Of a stretch of DNA of 64,000 bases, positions 8,593 to 17,111 are shown piece by piece. The notes under the pieces are model-generated. The model had not been told where the DNA came from, searched no databases, and was given only the letters and a program-made list of their open reading frames with translations. The DNA comes from Rhizobium leguminosarum (GTDB taxonomy: Bacteria; Pseudomonadota; Alphaproteobacteria; Rhizobiales; Rhizobiaceae): positions 226,017 through 290,016 of the forward strand of contig NZ_MZMU01000001.1 of NCBI RefSeq assembly GCF_004123835.1. Direction: 5' to 3'. The position numbers and the translations under genes were made by a program. Positions within the stretch are counted from its first letter, which is position 1; each line of letters opens with the position of its first letter.

Positions 8593-9579
8593 TTACTTCG
8601 GCTCGTCCATCATCTTCGGAACTTCGAAGGTGCCGGCCTTGATCTCCGCCCGCTTGGCTTCCATCGCAGCCTCCGCCTCGGCCGGTGCCACGCCCTTCAC
8701 GAAGACGATATCGCTGCCGCCTTCCTTCATCAGGCCGTAGGACGTGTAGTTCCTGCCGACCGGCTTTCCGGCAGCGACATCGGCGATCGCAGCGTCCAGG
8801 ATCGGGCGGAAATACCACATGGCGTTGGCAAACACCGTATCGGGATAACGTGGCGTATAGTCGATCAGCGAACCGACCGACTTGATGCCGCGCTCCTTGG
8901 CGGCATCGGCGGTGCCGATGCGCTCGCCGAACAGGATGTCGGCGCCGGCGTCGATCTGAGCAAGACCGGCTTCACGGGCCTTCGGCGGATCGAAGAAGGT
9001 GCCGATGAAGGAGACGAGGTGCTTTGCCTCCGGGTTCACCGCCTTGACGCCCGCCGCGAACGCATTGATCAGCATGTTGACCTCGGGGATCGGAATGGCG
9101 CCGACCGACCCGACGACATTCGACTTGGTCATCTTGCCCGCCAGCATGCCGGCGAGATAGGCGCCGTCATGGTTCCAGGTGCCGAAGACGCCGAAATTGT
9201 CGCCGGCCTGCTCGCCGCTCGAACCCAGCACGAAAGCGGTGTCGGGATAGTCGGTCGCGACCTGTCGGGCCTCTTTCTCCACCGCATAGGCCTCGCCGAT
9301 GATCAGCTTGTTGCCCTGTTCGGCATATTCGCGCATGGCGCGCGGATAGTCGGTGCCGGAGACGCCTTCGGAGAAGACATATTCGATGACGCCTTCCTTG
9401 GCTGCGTCCTGCATGGCCTTGTGCAGACAGGAGTTCCAGGCATTTTCGACCGGCGACGCATGAATGCCGGCAACCTTCAGCGGCGCAGCTGCCCTTGCCA
9501 GCGGGGCAAAGCCGCTGACCCCGAGCGCAATGCCGGACGCGATCACTGCCCGGCGTGAAATCAGGATATCTTTGGTCAT
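8593..9579 (-). CDS. BMP-family ABC substrate-binding protein, Tat signal
   Basis: About 328 residues of the Bmp/PnrA/Med family, periplasmic binding proteins that usually bind nucleosides or related compounds. Start ATG 9579 is supported by an AGGGGAAC site and by the leader it gives: MTKDILISRRAVIASGIALG, with the SRRxxI twin-arginine motif, then a hydrophobic stretch and LARAAAP for cleavage. Mature features include KVAGIHASPVENAWN, DYPDTAFVLGSSGEQAGDNFGVFG and the conserved HDGAYLAGMLAGKMTKSNVVG block. It is the first gene of the six-gene operon and so sets the import specificity, which cannot be named from sequence. A longer frame to 9648 lacks a good ribosome site. Confidence 0.87.
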   Translation of the reverse strand: MTKDILISRRAVIASGIALGVSGFAPLARAAAPLKVAGIHASPVENAWNSCLHKAMQDAAKEGVIEYVFSEGVSGTDYPRAMREYAEQGNKLIIGEAYAVEKEARQVATDYPDTAFVLGSSGEQAGDNFGVFGTWNHDGAYLAGMLAGKMTKSNVVGSVGAIPIPEVNMLINAFAAGVKAVNPEAKHLVSFIGTFFDPPKAREAGLAQIDAGADILFGERIGTADAAKERGIKSVGSLIDYTPRYPDTVFANAMWYFRPILDAAIADVAAGKPVGRNYTSYGLMKEGGSDIVFVKGVAPAEAEAAMEAKRAEIKAGTFEVPKMMDEPK

Positions 9580-9795
9580 TGATTGTTCCCCTTTTTTACC
9601 ATTTGGTTCAAAAATCATAGTAGCGCCCAAAAATGTGTCAAGCAGCAAACAGGCTTAAAAATCAGGCTGTTCGACCCATGCTCGCCGCTGGCTCGCCGAA
9701 GCGCGGAGGCGATCGGCTGGATTTACAAGGTGTTACATCTTGGCGTGACGACGTCGGCAGGATATGCAAGGATCATCGGGGTTGGGGGACATGAA

Positions 9796-10425
9796 ATGGG
9801 GGAAGAAGAGGGCGCCTCGCGGCGACCGATCGCGAGCCGGTCGTCGTCCTGGGCCATCGGCCTCAGCGCGTGGCTGGCGCGGAGCGGCGCGACACCGAAC
9901 GGCATTTCGCTTTTATCGGTCGTATTCGCGGGTATAGGCGCAGCGCTCATCGTTTTCACAACACATCCGATTGCCATGGTTTGCGCCGCGATCTCGGTGC
10001 AACTGCGGCTCGTCTGCAATCTGCTGGACGGAATGGTCGCGATCGAAGGCGGCAAGAAAACCAAGAGCGGGCCGCTCTACAATGAATTTCCCGACCGGGT
10101 CGCCGACAGCCTGTTTCTCGTCGCGGCTGGCTATGCCTGCGGCTTTGGCTGGCTCGGCTGGCTCGCTGCTCTGCTCGCCGCACTCACCGCCTATGTCAGG
10201 GTCTTCGGAGGATCGGTCGGTCTTCCCCAGGACTTCAGCGGCATCATGGCCAAGCAGCGCCGCATGGCGGTGCTGACGGCCGGCCTCCTCGCCCAGAGCG
10301 TCGAGACGCTGTTATCAGGCAGCCACTGGTCGCTGATCCTGGCATGCGCGGTCATCGCGGCCGGCAGCCTTGTCACCTGCATCACACGCACGATAACGCT
10401 TGCCCGTTCCCTGGAGAGACTATGA
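9796..10425 (+). CDS. CDP-alcohol phosphatidyltransferase family protein (degenerate motif)
   Basis: A 209-residue polytopic membrane protein, first of a three-gene phospholipid cassette. The family transfers a phosphatidyl group from a CDP-linked lipid to an alcohol and is defined by D-x2-D-G-x2-A-R ... G-x3-D-x3-D. Here the region reads NLLDGMVAIEGG, then SGPLYNEFPDRVAD: the first Asp is Asn, the Arg is Ile, and the second half is stretched so that the final D-x3-D (PDRVADS) is kept. It belongs to a divergent branch and its alcohol acceptor is unknown. ATG 9796 lies eight bases after a G-rich ribosome site; the frame open from 9583 is upstream DNA. Its stop overlaps the next start (ATGA). 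Confidence 0.72.
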   Translation: MGEEEGASRRPIASRSSSWAIGLSAWLARSGATPNGISLLSVVFAGIGAALIVFTTHPIAMVCAAISVQLRLVCNLLDGMVAIEGGKKTKSGPLYNEFPDRVADSLFLVAAGYACGFGWLGWLAALLAALTAYVRVFGGSVGLPQDFSGIMAKQRRMAVLTAGLLAQSVETLLSGSHWSLILACAVIAAGSLVTCITRTITLARSLERL

Positions 10426-11042
10426 TCGCGCTCATCCGTCGCCTTCTCGTGCTGTTCGTCCGTATCCTGGTCGGCGCCCGAAGCGAATGGCGGGGCTGCG
10501 CGCCCGATCCCCGCCGCCGCATCTATTTCGCCAATCACAACAGCCATGTCGATACCGTCGCCGTCATGGCTGCCCTGCCGTGGCCGGTGCGCCGGCTGAC
10601 CCATCCGGTCGCCGCACGAGATTATTGGGGAACCAACGCCTTTCGCCGCTTCATCGCCCAGAAAGGCCTGCGCGCCGTCCTGATAGACCGCAAGCCTCCG
10701 CCGGACAGCAACCCGCTGGAGCCTCTCGAGCGCCTGCTCGAGGAAGGCCGTTCGATCCTGATTTTTCCTGAGGGAACGAGAAGCGCCACCGATGAGATCG
10801 CCCCGTTCCGCAGCGGCATCTATCGCCTCGCCTGCCGTTTTCCGGATGTCGATCTCGTGCCGATCCATCTCGACAACCTTCAGCGCATCCTGCCGAAGGG
10901 GAGCATGCTGATCGTCCCGATCACCTGCACGGCGCGCTTCGGCAAGCCGCTGCGCGTCGAACCGGGCGAGGAAAAGGACGCCTTCCTGGCTCGCGCCCGT
11001 GCCGCAGTCATTGATCTCGCAGATGGGGGGCATAGCGCATGA
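10422..11042 (+). CDS. Lysophospholipid (1-acyl-glycerol-3-phosphate) acyltransferase
   Basis: A 206-residue PlsC-type acyltransferase. Motif I NHNSHVD (the H-x4-D catalytic pair) lies near residues 39-45 and motif III FPEGTRS near 115-121, with VPIHLDN as the fourth block. One hydrophobic N-terminal stretch (IRRLLVLFVRILVG) anchors it to the inner membrane. It would acylate a lysophospholipid to give a phosphatidic-acid-like product, which the next gene (CdsA) would activate. Start overlaps the previous stop by 4 bp and its own stop overlaps the next start by 4 bp, so the three proteins are made together. It is shorter than a housekeeping PlsC, consistent with an accessory paralogue. Confidence 0.84.
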   Translation: MIALIRRLLVLFVRILVGARSEWRGCAPDPRRRIYFANHNSHVDTVAVMAALPWPVRRLTHPVAARDYWGTNAFRRFIAQKGLRAVLIDRKPPPDSNPLEPLERLLEEGRSILIFPEGTRSATDEIAPFRSGIYRLACRFPDVDLVPIHLDNLQRILPKGSMLIVPITCTARFGKPLRVEPGEEKDAFLARARAAVIDLADGGHSA

Positions 11043-11968
11043 CCAGCCTGTTCTCCATCGTCCTGGCCGCCATCCTCGGCCTGCTTGCCGTCGCCTCCGC
11101 GATCGGTTTCGTCCTGCAGCGGCGCGCGACCGAGCCCGGCTCCGTCGCTACCGTCCAAAATCTCAACGCCCGGATTCGCTCCTGGTGGATCATGGTCGCA
11201 GTGTTCGGCGGCGCGATCCTGCTCGGCGACACGGCGACGGTCATCCTGTTCGCATTCCTGTCCTTTATGGCGCTTCGCGAATTCTGGACGCTGACACCAT
11301 CGCGGCGCGGCGATCATCTGGCGCTTTTCCTGTCCTTCTTCGTTGTGCTGCCGCTGCATTACGTGCTGCTCGGAACGGAATGGTACGGCCTGTTTGCGAT
11401 CTTCATCCCGGTCTATGCTTTCCTGATCCTGCCGGCGGTGGCGACATTGACGGGTGACGTCAACGAATTCCTCGCCCGCAGCGCCAGGGTGCAATGGGGG
11501 TTGATGCTGACGGTCTATTCGATCAGCCACGCTCCCGCACTCCTCATGCTGGAGACCGGCACGCCGTCGGCGCTCCTTCTCGTCTATCTGGTCGTGGTCG
11601 TACAGCTCAGCGACGTCTTCCAATATGTCTGGGGCAAGCTCCTCGGAAAGCACCGTTTCTCGCCGAATATCAGCCCGTCGAAGACGCTCGAAGGGCTGGT
11701 CGGAGGCGGCGCCTCGGCCATCCTTGTGGGAACGCTGCTTTATCGCCTGACGCCGTTTTCACCGCTGCAGGCCGCTGCCATCAGCACGGTCATCGTCGTC
11801 GCCGGCTTTTTCGGCGGCTTCGTGCTCTCGGCCATCAAGCGCGATCTCAATGCCAAGGACTGGGGCTATGTGATCGAGGGCCATGGCGGGGTGCTCGATC
11901 GCCTGGATTCTATCACCTTCGCCGCACCGCTGTTCTTCCACATCGTCCGCTACTGGTTCACCACATAG
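11039..11968 (+). CDS. Phosphatidate cytidylyltransferase (CdsA family)
   Basis: A 309-residue polytopic membrane enzyme making CDP-diacylglycerol from CTP and phosphatidic acid. The C-terminal signature is intact: KRDLNAKDWG followed by GHGGVLDRLD (consensus S-x2-K-R-x4-K-D-x-G-x4-G-H-G-G-x2-D-R-x-D), with the upstream SPSKTLEGLVGG block near residue 215. Roughly eight hydrophobic helices precede it. Third gene of the cassette; its CDP-lipid product is what the first gene product would consume. Essential CdsA is normally encoded elsewhere next to frr/uppS, so this copy is probably a specialised paralogue. Confidence 0.87.
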   Translation: MTSLFSIVLAAILGLLAVASAIGFVLQRRATEPGSVATVQNLNARIRSWWIMVAVFGGAILLGDTATVILFAFLSFMALREFWTLTPSRRGDHLALFLSFFVVLPLHYVLLGTEWYGLFAIFIPVYAFLILPAVATLTGDVNEFLARSARVQWGLMLTVYSISHAPALLMLETGTPSALLLVYLVVVVQLSDVFQYVWGKLLGKHRFSPNISPSKTLEGLVGGGASAILVGTLLYRLTPFSPLQAAAISTVIVVAGFFGGFVLSAIKRDLNAKDWGYVIEGHGGVLDRLDSITFAAPLFFHIVRYWFTT

Positions 11969-11973
11969 AAGCT

Positions 11974-11989
11974 GGTTTTGGCTAAAACC
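11974..11989. terminator. Possible bidirectional terminator hairpin
   Basis: GGTTTT (11974-11979), a four-base loop, and AAAACC (11984-11989) form a short hairpin between the convergent cdsA-like and cbpM genes, partly within the end of cbpM. Short stem and no long U tract, so only weakly supported. The sequence also resembles fragments of dispersed rhizobial palindromes. Confidence 0.3.
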
Positions 11990-12305
11990 GGTCGATCTCC
12001 TCGAGACTCTCGAACAGCCGGCGCTGAACATCCCGCTCCTGCTTGCCGATGGCGGTCATCAGCCTGCCCATCGTTCCCCGCAGGCCGTGCAATTCGTCGA
12101 TCAGCTCCATGACGATATCGACGCCGGCTTCGTTGACACCCATGTTTCCCATAAGGTCCAGGATCAGCCGAGCGCGTGCGACGTCGGCGTCGCGAAATTG
12201 CCTCTGGCCGCCTGATGTCTCCGGGATCAGCCAGCCCTGTTCTATCCAGAGGTCGAGCTGGACGATGTCAATTTTCAAGTAAAGACGGAATTCGAGATCA
12301 TCCAT
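11982..12305 (-). CDS. cbpM: CbpM-type chaperone modulator
   Basis: A 107-residue protein of the MerR-HTH-like CbpM family, which binds the J-domain of CbpA and blocks its stimulation of DnaK. Visible features: N-terminal MDDLEF, a winged-helix-like region (LDLWIEQGWLIPE followed by GQRQFRDADVARARLI), then a helical C-terminal half. ATG 12305 lies 2 bp after the cbpA stop; a longer frame from 12356 would overlap cbpA. Adjacency to cbpA on the same strand is the usual arrangement. Confidence 0.85.
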   Translation of the reverse strand: MDDLEFRLYLKIDIVQLDLWIEQGWLIPETSGGQRQFRDADVARARLILDLMGNMGVNEAGVDIVMELIDELHGLRGTMGRLMTAIGKQERDVQRRLFESLEEIDRF

Positions 12306-12307
12306 GA

Positions 12308-13222
12308 TCAAGCCTCCATGTTCTTTCTCGGATCGTAGGAGTTTGCGGTCGCCCATTCCTTCATCAAGGCCGTCAGCCGATCATCCGGGGCGTCGGGCAG
12401 AACGATCTTCAGCGAGATGTAGACGTCGCCGTGTCCGCCGCCGCGTTTTACAACACCTTTGCTCTTGAGACGCAGGATCTTGCCCGTGTTCGAATGAGGC
12501 GGCAGCGTCAGATTGACCGGTCCCGACGGCGTCGGCACGCGAACCTTGCCACCAAGCACGGCCTCACTGAAGGAGATCGGCAGTTCCAGGCGGATATCGT
12601 CACCGTCACGCGTAAAGAAGCGGTGCGGGCGCACACGGATTTCGATCAGGGCATCGCCCACCGGCCCACCGCCGATGCCCGGCTCGCCCTTGCCGCGCAG
12701 CCGCAAGGTCTGGCCGTCGCGCGTCCCCGGCGGGATCTGTACGTCGAGCGCCGGACCATTCGGCATCTTGACCTCCGTCCTGGTGCCGTTGACGGCCTCG
12801 AGAAAGTCGACCTCCATGGAAAATTGCCGGTCACGGCCACGACCACGGGTCTGGCCACCGCCGGCACGACGTGAAAAGAAGCTGGCGAAGATATCGTCGG
12901 CATCGCTGAAATCGGCAAAGCCGGCGCTGTTGTGGTAGGGATCGCCAGGCCCGCTCTTCGACGCGTAGTCGCGGTAATAATTGCGTTGCGCCCGCTCGGC
13001 GCCCGTTATATCGATCTCGCCGCGGTCGAAGCGTCCGCGTTTTTCCTCATCGCTCAAGATCTCGTAGGCCGTTGAAATTTGCTTGAACCGTTCCTCAGCT
13101 TTTTTGTCGCCGGGGTTAAGGTCGGGGTGAAGTTTCTTGGCGAGCTTGCGGAACGCGCTTTGAATATCCTTTTGCGTCGCATCGCGTTTCACGCCCAGAA
13201 GCTCGTAGGGATCCTGGCTCAT
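12308..13222 (-). CDS. cbpA: CbpA-type DnaJ co-chaperone
   Basis: A 304-residue class II J-protein. The J-domain occupies the first ~70 residues with the HPDLNPG loop (HPD is required to stimulate DnaK ATPase). A Gly/Arg-rich linker follows (SRRAGGGQTRGRGR), with no zinc finger, and then the substrate-binding beta domains (VQIPPGTRDGQTLRLRGKGEPG, and a second repeat ending LTLPPHSNTGKILRLKSKG). Start ATG 13222 gives the expected MSQDPYELLGV; the frame open further upstream to 13354 is not part of the protein. Co-transcribed with cbpM. Confidence 0.9.
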   Translation of the reverse strand: MSQDPYELLGVKRDATQKDIQSAFRKLAKKLHPDLNPGDKKAEERFKQISTAYEILSDEEKRGRFDRGEIDITGAERAQRNYYRDYASKSGPGDPYHNSAGFADFSDADDIFASFFSRRAGGGQTRGRGRDRQFSMEVDFLEAVNGTRTEVKMPNGPALDVQIPPGTRDGQTLRLRGKGEPGIGGGPVGDALIEIRVRPHRFFTRDGDDIRLELPISFSEAVLGGKVRVPTPSGPVNLTLPPHSNTGKILRLKSKGVVKRGGGHGDVYISLKIVLPDAPDDRLTALMKEWATANSYDPRKNMEA

Positions 13223-13366
13223 ACATATCTCCGGTCGGGCAGCGAATCCTGCTGGTTGGCTTGGCAATGATATAGGTGGTCGGGCGACCGCCGGGGAGGG
13301 GAGGCCGACCGCTCTGATCGACGTCAATCCGATAAAGCGCCCGTTGTCACGCAAGCTCTGTGGAGC

Positions 13367-13834
13367 TTAGAACAACGCCGCGACTTCCGCTGCGGATGCC
13401 GAGCCTTCCTGCGCGTGATCTAGACGCCGATCGATAAGAACCGAGCACCCGGCATGGCGCACGACCTTGTCGACGATCGAGGAGAAGACGTAGTCGGTGA
13501 TATCGGTCACGTGGGATGAAACCAGGATAAGATCGGCCGATTTCTCCCTTGCGACGGAGACGAGCAGGGAGGCTGCAACGCCGATGCGAACCTCGATCAT
13601 CGCCGGAATTTCCATCTCCTTGCAGAGCGATGCTAGTTTCTTTTCGGCGTCGACGATGGCGGTCGTTTCGAATTCCTCGGGAAGCTCCGTCAGATGACGG
13701 CGGGGGATATTCTCGATGACGTGCATGACGACGATGCTTCCGCCTTCGTCCACCAGCGCAGCAGCCCGGCGCAGAAGGCGGCTGGCCGTTTCGCGGGGAC
13801 CCATGCCGATGCCGCAGATGATCGTCCGATACAT
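13367..13834 (-). CDS. Universal stress protein family (UspA-like)
   Basis: A 155-residue single-domain Usp fold: first strand MYRTIICGI, the IVVMHVIEN strand, and the C-terminal SADLILVSSH ... VVRHAGCSVLID segment. The ATP-binding G-x2-G-x9-G-(S/T) motif is poorly conserved (the usual Gly-rich loop is replaced by SSHVTDITDYVFSSIVDKVV), so it may belong to the non-ATP-binding class. The Met at 13834 was chosen because it begins the first beta strand. Cytosolic. No operon partner is evident. Confidence 0.8.
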   Translation of the reverse strand: MYRTIICGIGMGPRETASRLLRRAAALVDEGGSIVVMHVIENIPRRHLTELPEEFETTAIVDAEKKLASLCKEMEIPAMIEVRIGVAASLLVSVAREKSADLILVSSHVTDITDYVFSSIVDKVVRHAGCSVLIDRRLDHAQEGSASAAEVAALF

Positions 13835-14043
13835 TGAAATCCATATCCTCGAATGCGAATGATAGCACCGATCATACCAGTGTCGACCGTCCCGGCATTG
13901 ACGAATATCAAGAAAGCGTGCCGCAACGGCAGCGCGCACCAAGCGGCCAGCTCTTCGGAAGGGCTTCCGGCTGAATCGTCGCAGTTGACGGCATGGCCAT
14001 CGGCAACATTTCTAACCTGATGACGTCATTGATTGAGGTTCAA

Positions 14044-14892
14044 ATGCCGGATTTTGCGATTATCGGATCGGGCGCGATGGGAAGCGCTGTCGCCAAACGG
14101 CTGATCGACCACGGCGCGACGGTGCTGACCTATCTTGAGGGCAGGAGCGAGCAGACGATTGTCCGGGCAAAGGCAGCCGGCATGGTGCCGGTCGGCCGCC
14201 AGGAGCTGACGAAGGCCGAGCTGATCCTGTCGATCGTTCCACCGGCGGATGCGATCAAGGTCGCCGAACTCGTCGCGGACATATCGGCGATGCAGGCGCC
14301 GCCGCCCTTCATCGACCTCAACGCGATTGCGCCGAAAACCATGCAGGCTTTGGCGGCACGCTTCGAAGGCAGCAGCGTCGAGGTGCTTGACGGTGCGATC
14401 ATCGGCGGGCCGCCGGTCCCCGGCAAATCAGGTCCGACCATCTATATCAGCGGCGATATTGCGGAGCGAAGCCGGCCGCTCGAGGATTGCGGCCTGCGGA
14501 TCCGCAGGCTCGACGGACCGCTCGGCGCCGCCTCGGCACTGAAGATGTGTTATGCCGGCATCAACAAGGGATTTATCGGCCTTGGCACTGCCATGCTGCT
14601 TACCGCATCGCGTTCAGGTGCTGCCGAAAGTCTGAAGGCGGAGCTCTCCGAAAGCCTTCCCGACATCGATCGCAAGCTGTCGAGATCCATTCCCGACATG
14701 TATCCGAAAGCCTATCGATGGGTTGCCGAAATGCAGGAGATTGCCGATTTCCTTGGCGAGGATGATCCGGCCGCGACCATCTTCCGCGGCATGGCGGACG
14801 TCTTTTCCAGGATGGCTGATGACGTGGAGGGCAGCCGCGTGCTGGTCGGGCAGTTGGACGAGATCATCGGGCGCCCTGGAACCGACAACTGA
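14044..14892 (+). CDS. NAD(P)-dependent dehydrogenase, 6-phosphogluconate-DH-like with DUF1932 domain
   Basis: A 282-residue two-domain oxidoreductase. The N-terminal Rossmann fold starts MPDFAIIGSGAMGSAVAKRL (GxGxxG at residues 8-13). The C-terminal helical domain is of the DUF1932 type seen in 6PGDH-like hydroxyacid dehydrogenases: the family Lys lies in ALKMCYAGINKG. ATG 14044 has GAGG a few bases upstream; the frame open to 13993 has no such site. It faces the PEP-hydrolase/Tm-1-like pair tail to tail, with 66 bp between. Such enzymes oxidise beta-hydroxyacids or similar small substrates; the substrate is not known. Confidence 0.8.
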   Translation: MPDFAIIGSGAMGSAVAKRLIDHGATVLTYLEGRSEQTIVRAKAAGMVPVGRQELTKAELILSIVPPADAIKVAELVADISAMQAPPPFIDLNAIAPKTMQALAARFEGSSVEVLDGAIIGGPPVPGKSGPTIYISGDIAERSRPLEDCGLRIRRLDGPLGAASALKMCYAGINKGFIGLGTAMLLTASRSGAAESLKAELSESLPDIDRKLSRSIPDMYPKAYRWVAEMQEIADFLGEDDPAATIFRGMADVFSRMADDVEGSRVLVGQLDEIIGRPGTDN

Positions 14893-14958
14893 CCTCCGCC
14901 GCCGGCACCCCACATCGGTGGAGCCGGCAGCAGGCTTCGTGCCCGATCCAGGCCATGC

Positions 14959-15801
14959 CTATATCGTTGCGAATAGCTCGACTTGTGCCCGGATCGCGAC
15001 CTCGGTCGGCAAGCGCTCCATCGAACTCGCGCCGTAAAAGCCGTTGCAACCTCTGCAGCGGGCAAGCACATAGGCCGCATCCGCAGGCATGGCGATCGGA
15101 CCGCCATGGCAGAGCACGATGATGTCGTCGCGGACTGACCTTGCGGCATCCGACCATTCGTTGATCTTCTCCACGCACCCGTCGAGCGTCAGCGCCGTTT
15201 CGGCGCCGATCGCGCCGCCTGTGGTCAGGCCGAGATGGCAGACGACGATATCAGCGCCGGCTTTGGTCATGGCAACGGCGTCCTCGCTGCTGAAGACATA
15301 GGGTGTGGTCAGCATGTCCTTGGCGTTGGCGCGGGCGATGATATCGATTTCCAGATCGAAGCCCATGCCGGTCTCTTCGAGATTGGCGCGGAATGTGCCA
15401 TCGATCAGCCCGACCGTCGGAAAGTTCTGGATGCCGGCAAAACCCATTGCCTTCAACTCGTCGAGGAAGTGGTCGGGCAGCATGAAAGGATCGGTGCCGT
15501 TGACGCCGGCAAGCACCGGCGTGTGGCGCACGACCGGCAGGACTTCGCGGCCCATCTCCTTGACGATCTCGTTGGCATTGCCATAGGCGAGCAGACCGGC
15601 AAGCGAGCCGCGTCCGGCCATGCGGTAACGGCCGGAATTGTAGATCACGATCAGATCGATGCCGCCGGCCTCCTCGCTCTTGGCGGACAGGCCGGTGCCG
15701 GCGCCGCCGCCGATGATCGGCCGGCCATCGACGATCTTGCGGCGAAGCTTGCTCAGAATGTCGTTTCTGTCGATGCGGGTCAAAACTCTCTCCTCAGGCA
15801 T
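14959..15801 (-). CDS. PEP-hydrolase-like TIM-barrel protein (PF09370 type)
   Basis: About 280 residues of the TIM-barrel family annotated as phosphoenolpyruvate hydrolase-like. Conserved blocks: [30 protein letters not shown] near the N-terminus, [19 protein letters not shown], and the C-terminal [14 protein letters not shown] and [14 protein letters not shown]. It follows the Tm-1-like gene with an 8-bp overlap (start ATG 15801; an alternative at 15810 is possible). In the tomato virus-resistance protein Tm-1 and some fungal proteins the same two domains are fused into one chain. The true bacterial reaction is not established. Confidence 0.8.
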   Translation of the reverse strand: MPEERVLTRIDRNDILSKLRRKIVDGRPIIGGGAGTGLSAKSEEAGGIDLIVIYNSGRYRMAGRGSLAGLLAYGNANEIVKEMGREVLPVVRHTPVLAGVNGTDPFMLPDHFLDELKAMGFAGIQNFPTVGLIDGTFRANLEETGMGFDLEIDIIARANAKDMLTTPYVFSSEDAVAMTKAGADIVVCHLGLTTGGAIGAETALTLDGCVEKINEWSDAARSVRDDIIVLCHGGPIAMPADAAYVLARCRGCNGFYGASSMERLPTEVAIRAQVELFATI

Positions 15802-16990
15802 GGATCTCATGGAAACCGGCAACGAGTGCCATGGCGAATTCCGGGCTGTTGATATGGGCGTCTATCTCGACGAGGCGCCTGTTCGGCGCGTCACGCCAGC
15901 CGGCGCGAATGGCGGAAAACAGCGCCTCGTCGGCTTCGGGATCATGGAATGGCTGACCAGCAGCGTCGATCGCTGAAACGCCCTGAAGCGGCAGCAGGAA
16001 GCGGACCGGACCCTGCATCCGGTTGAGCCGTTCGACGATGAAGGCGCCGATCCTGCGGTTTTCCTCCGGGGTGGTGCGCATCAGGGTCACTTGCGCATTG
16101 TGGACGTGAAGCCTGCGGTCGCGGAAGGGCGCCGGCACGGTGTCCCGCGCGCCGAAATTCACCATATCAACGGCACCGACCGAGCCGACATAGGGCAGCC
16201 CAGTGCGGATGATTGCGCCGAAGCGATCCTCGGTCGCCGGAAAGACACCGCCGATGAGAAGGTCGGGCACCTCCGTCGTCGTCACGTCGATCACGCCCTG
16301 CAGCAGACCGGAATCGGCAAGCTTCTCCATCGACTGGCCACCGACGCCGGTCGCATGGAAGACGTAGATCTCATGCGTCTTGCCAAGCATCTCGCGGATC
16401 TGGGTCACGCAAGAGGTGGTGACGCCGAACATGGTCATGCCAATGCCCGGCCGATCATCGCTAGAGGCGGGGATCGGGTTGCCGGCCATGCCGGCTGCAG
16501 CATTTCCGGCATTGCCGATCACTCTGCGCGAGATCGCGTTCAAGCCGGCGACGTCGACGACGGAATACATCATGGTGAGATCATTCGGTCCGACATAGGG
16601 CGCCACATTGCCCGAAGCGACCGTCGAGACCATCAGTTTCGGCACACCGATGGGAAGCGTCCGCATCGCCTCCGTCACCAGCGCGGTATTGCCGGTTCCG
16701 CCAAGGCCAAGCACGGCGCCGATATCGTTGCGCGATTTCAGGAACGCGGTCAGCGCCTTGGCCATGGCCGAAACCGCCGTTCCCCGGTCAGTCTGCCCGA
16801 GCACGGCCACGGCACCCTCAGGATGAAATTCGGCGACTTCGCGCGCCTGGATATCGGCGGCAGCACCTTCCCCAAGCGTACCGACATCGACTAGCACGGC
16901 ATCGGCTCCGGCCGAAAGAACCACCTCCCTGGCGTAGCTCAGTTCGGCGCCCTTGGTGTCGCAAGTGCCGACGATATAGACCTTTCCCAT
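15794..16990 (-). CDS. Tm-1-like ATP-binding domain protein (UPF0261)
   Basis: A 398-residue protein of the UPF0261/Tm-1-like family, related to the ATP-binding N-terminal half of tomato Tm-1. Features: first strand [34 protein letters not shown] (the Gly-rich nucleotide-binding segment near 95-113), [53 protein letters not shown] and [14 protein letters not shown] at the end. ATG 16990 has a strong GGGGAGG site; the frame open to 17059 is in the promoter. It is the first gene of the pair, divergent from the GntR regulator. Function in bacteria is unknown. Confidence 0.83.
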   Translation of the reverse strand: MGKVYIVGTCDTKGAELSYAREVVLSAGADAVLVDVGTLGEGAAADIQAREVAEFHPEGAVAVLGQTDRGTAVSAMAKALTAFLKSRNDIGAVLGLGGTGNTALVTEAMRTLPIGVPKLMVSTVASGNVAPYVGPNDLTMMYSVVDVAGLNAISRRVIGNAGNAAAGMAGNPIPASSDDRPGIGMTMFGVTTSCVTQIREMLGKTHEIYVFHATGVGGQSMEKLADSGLLQGVIDVTTTEVPDLLIGGVFPATEDRFGAIIRTGLPYVGSVGAVDMVNFGARDTVPAPFRDRRLHVHNAQVTLMRTTPEENRRIGAFIVERLNRMQGPVRFLLPLQGVSAIDAAGQPFHDPEADEALFSAIRAGWRDAPNRRLVEIDAHINSPEFAMALVAGFHEIHA

Positions 16991-17062
16991 TGGTTTTCCT
17001 CCCCTTTTTGATCGTCTCCGACTTTCTTTCGATAAAATTCGAAGGTTTGTATTTTCCATATT

Positions 17063-17081
17063 GTATATTCTTCCGTATATT
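17063..17081. promoter_or_regulatory. Candidate GntR operator in the divergent promoter
   Basis: The A+T-rich interval between the divergent Tm-1-like and gntR genes has two direct copies of GTATATT at 17063-17069 and 17075-17081, 12 bp apart, plus related TTGTAT and TTGCATAC sequences on either side. FCD-type GntR regulators commonly bind short A+T-rich sites of this kind next to their own genes. Placement supports an operator; the exact site is inference. Confidence 0.35.
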
Positions 17082-17111
17082 GCATACTTAAGTCACGAAT
17101 ACCAGACGGAA

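Noticed and set aside
7202..8740. 512-codon plus-strand frame opposite the amidase
   Set aside because: Opposes a clear amidase-signature gene; highly charged low-complexity translation with no recognisable fold.
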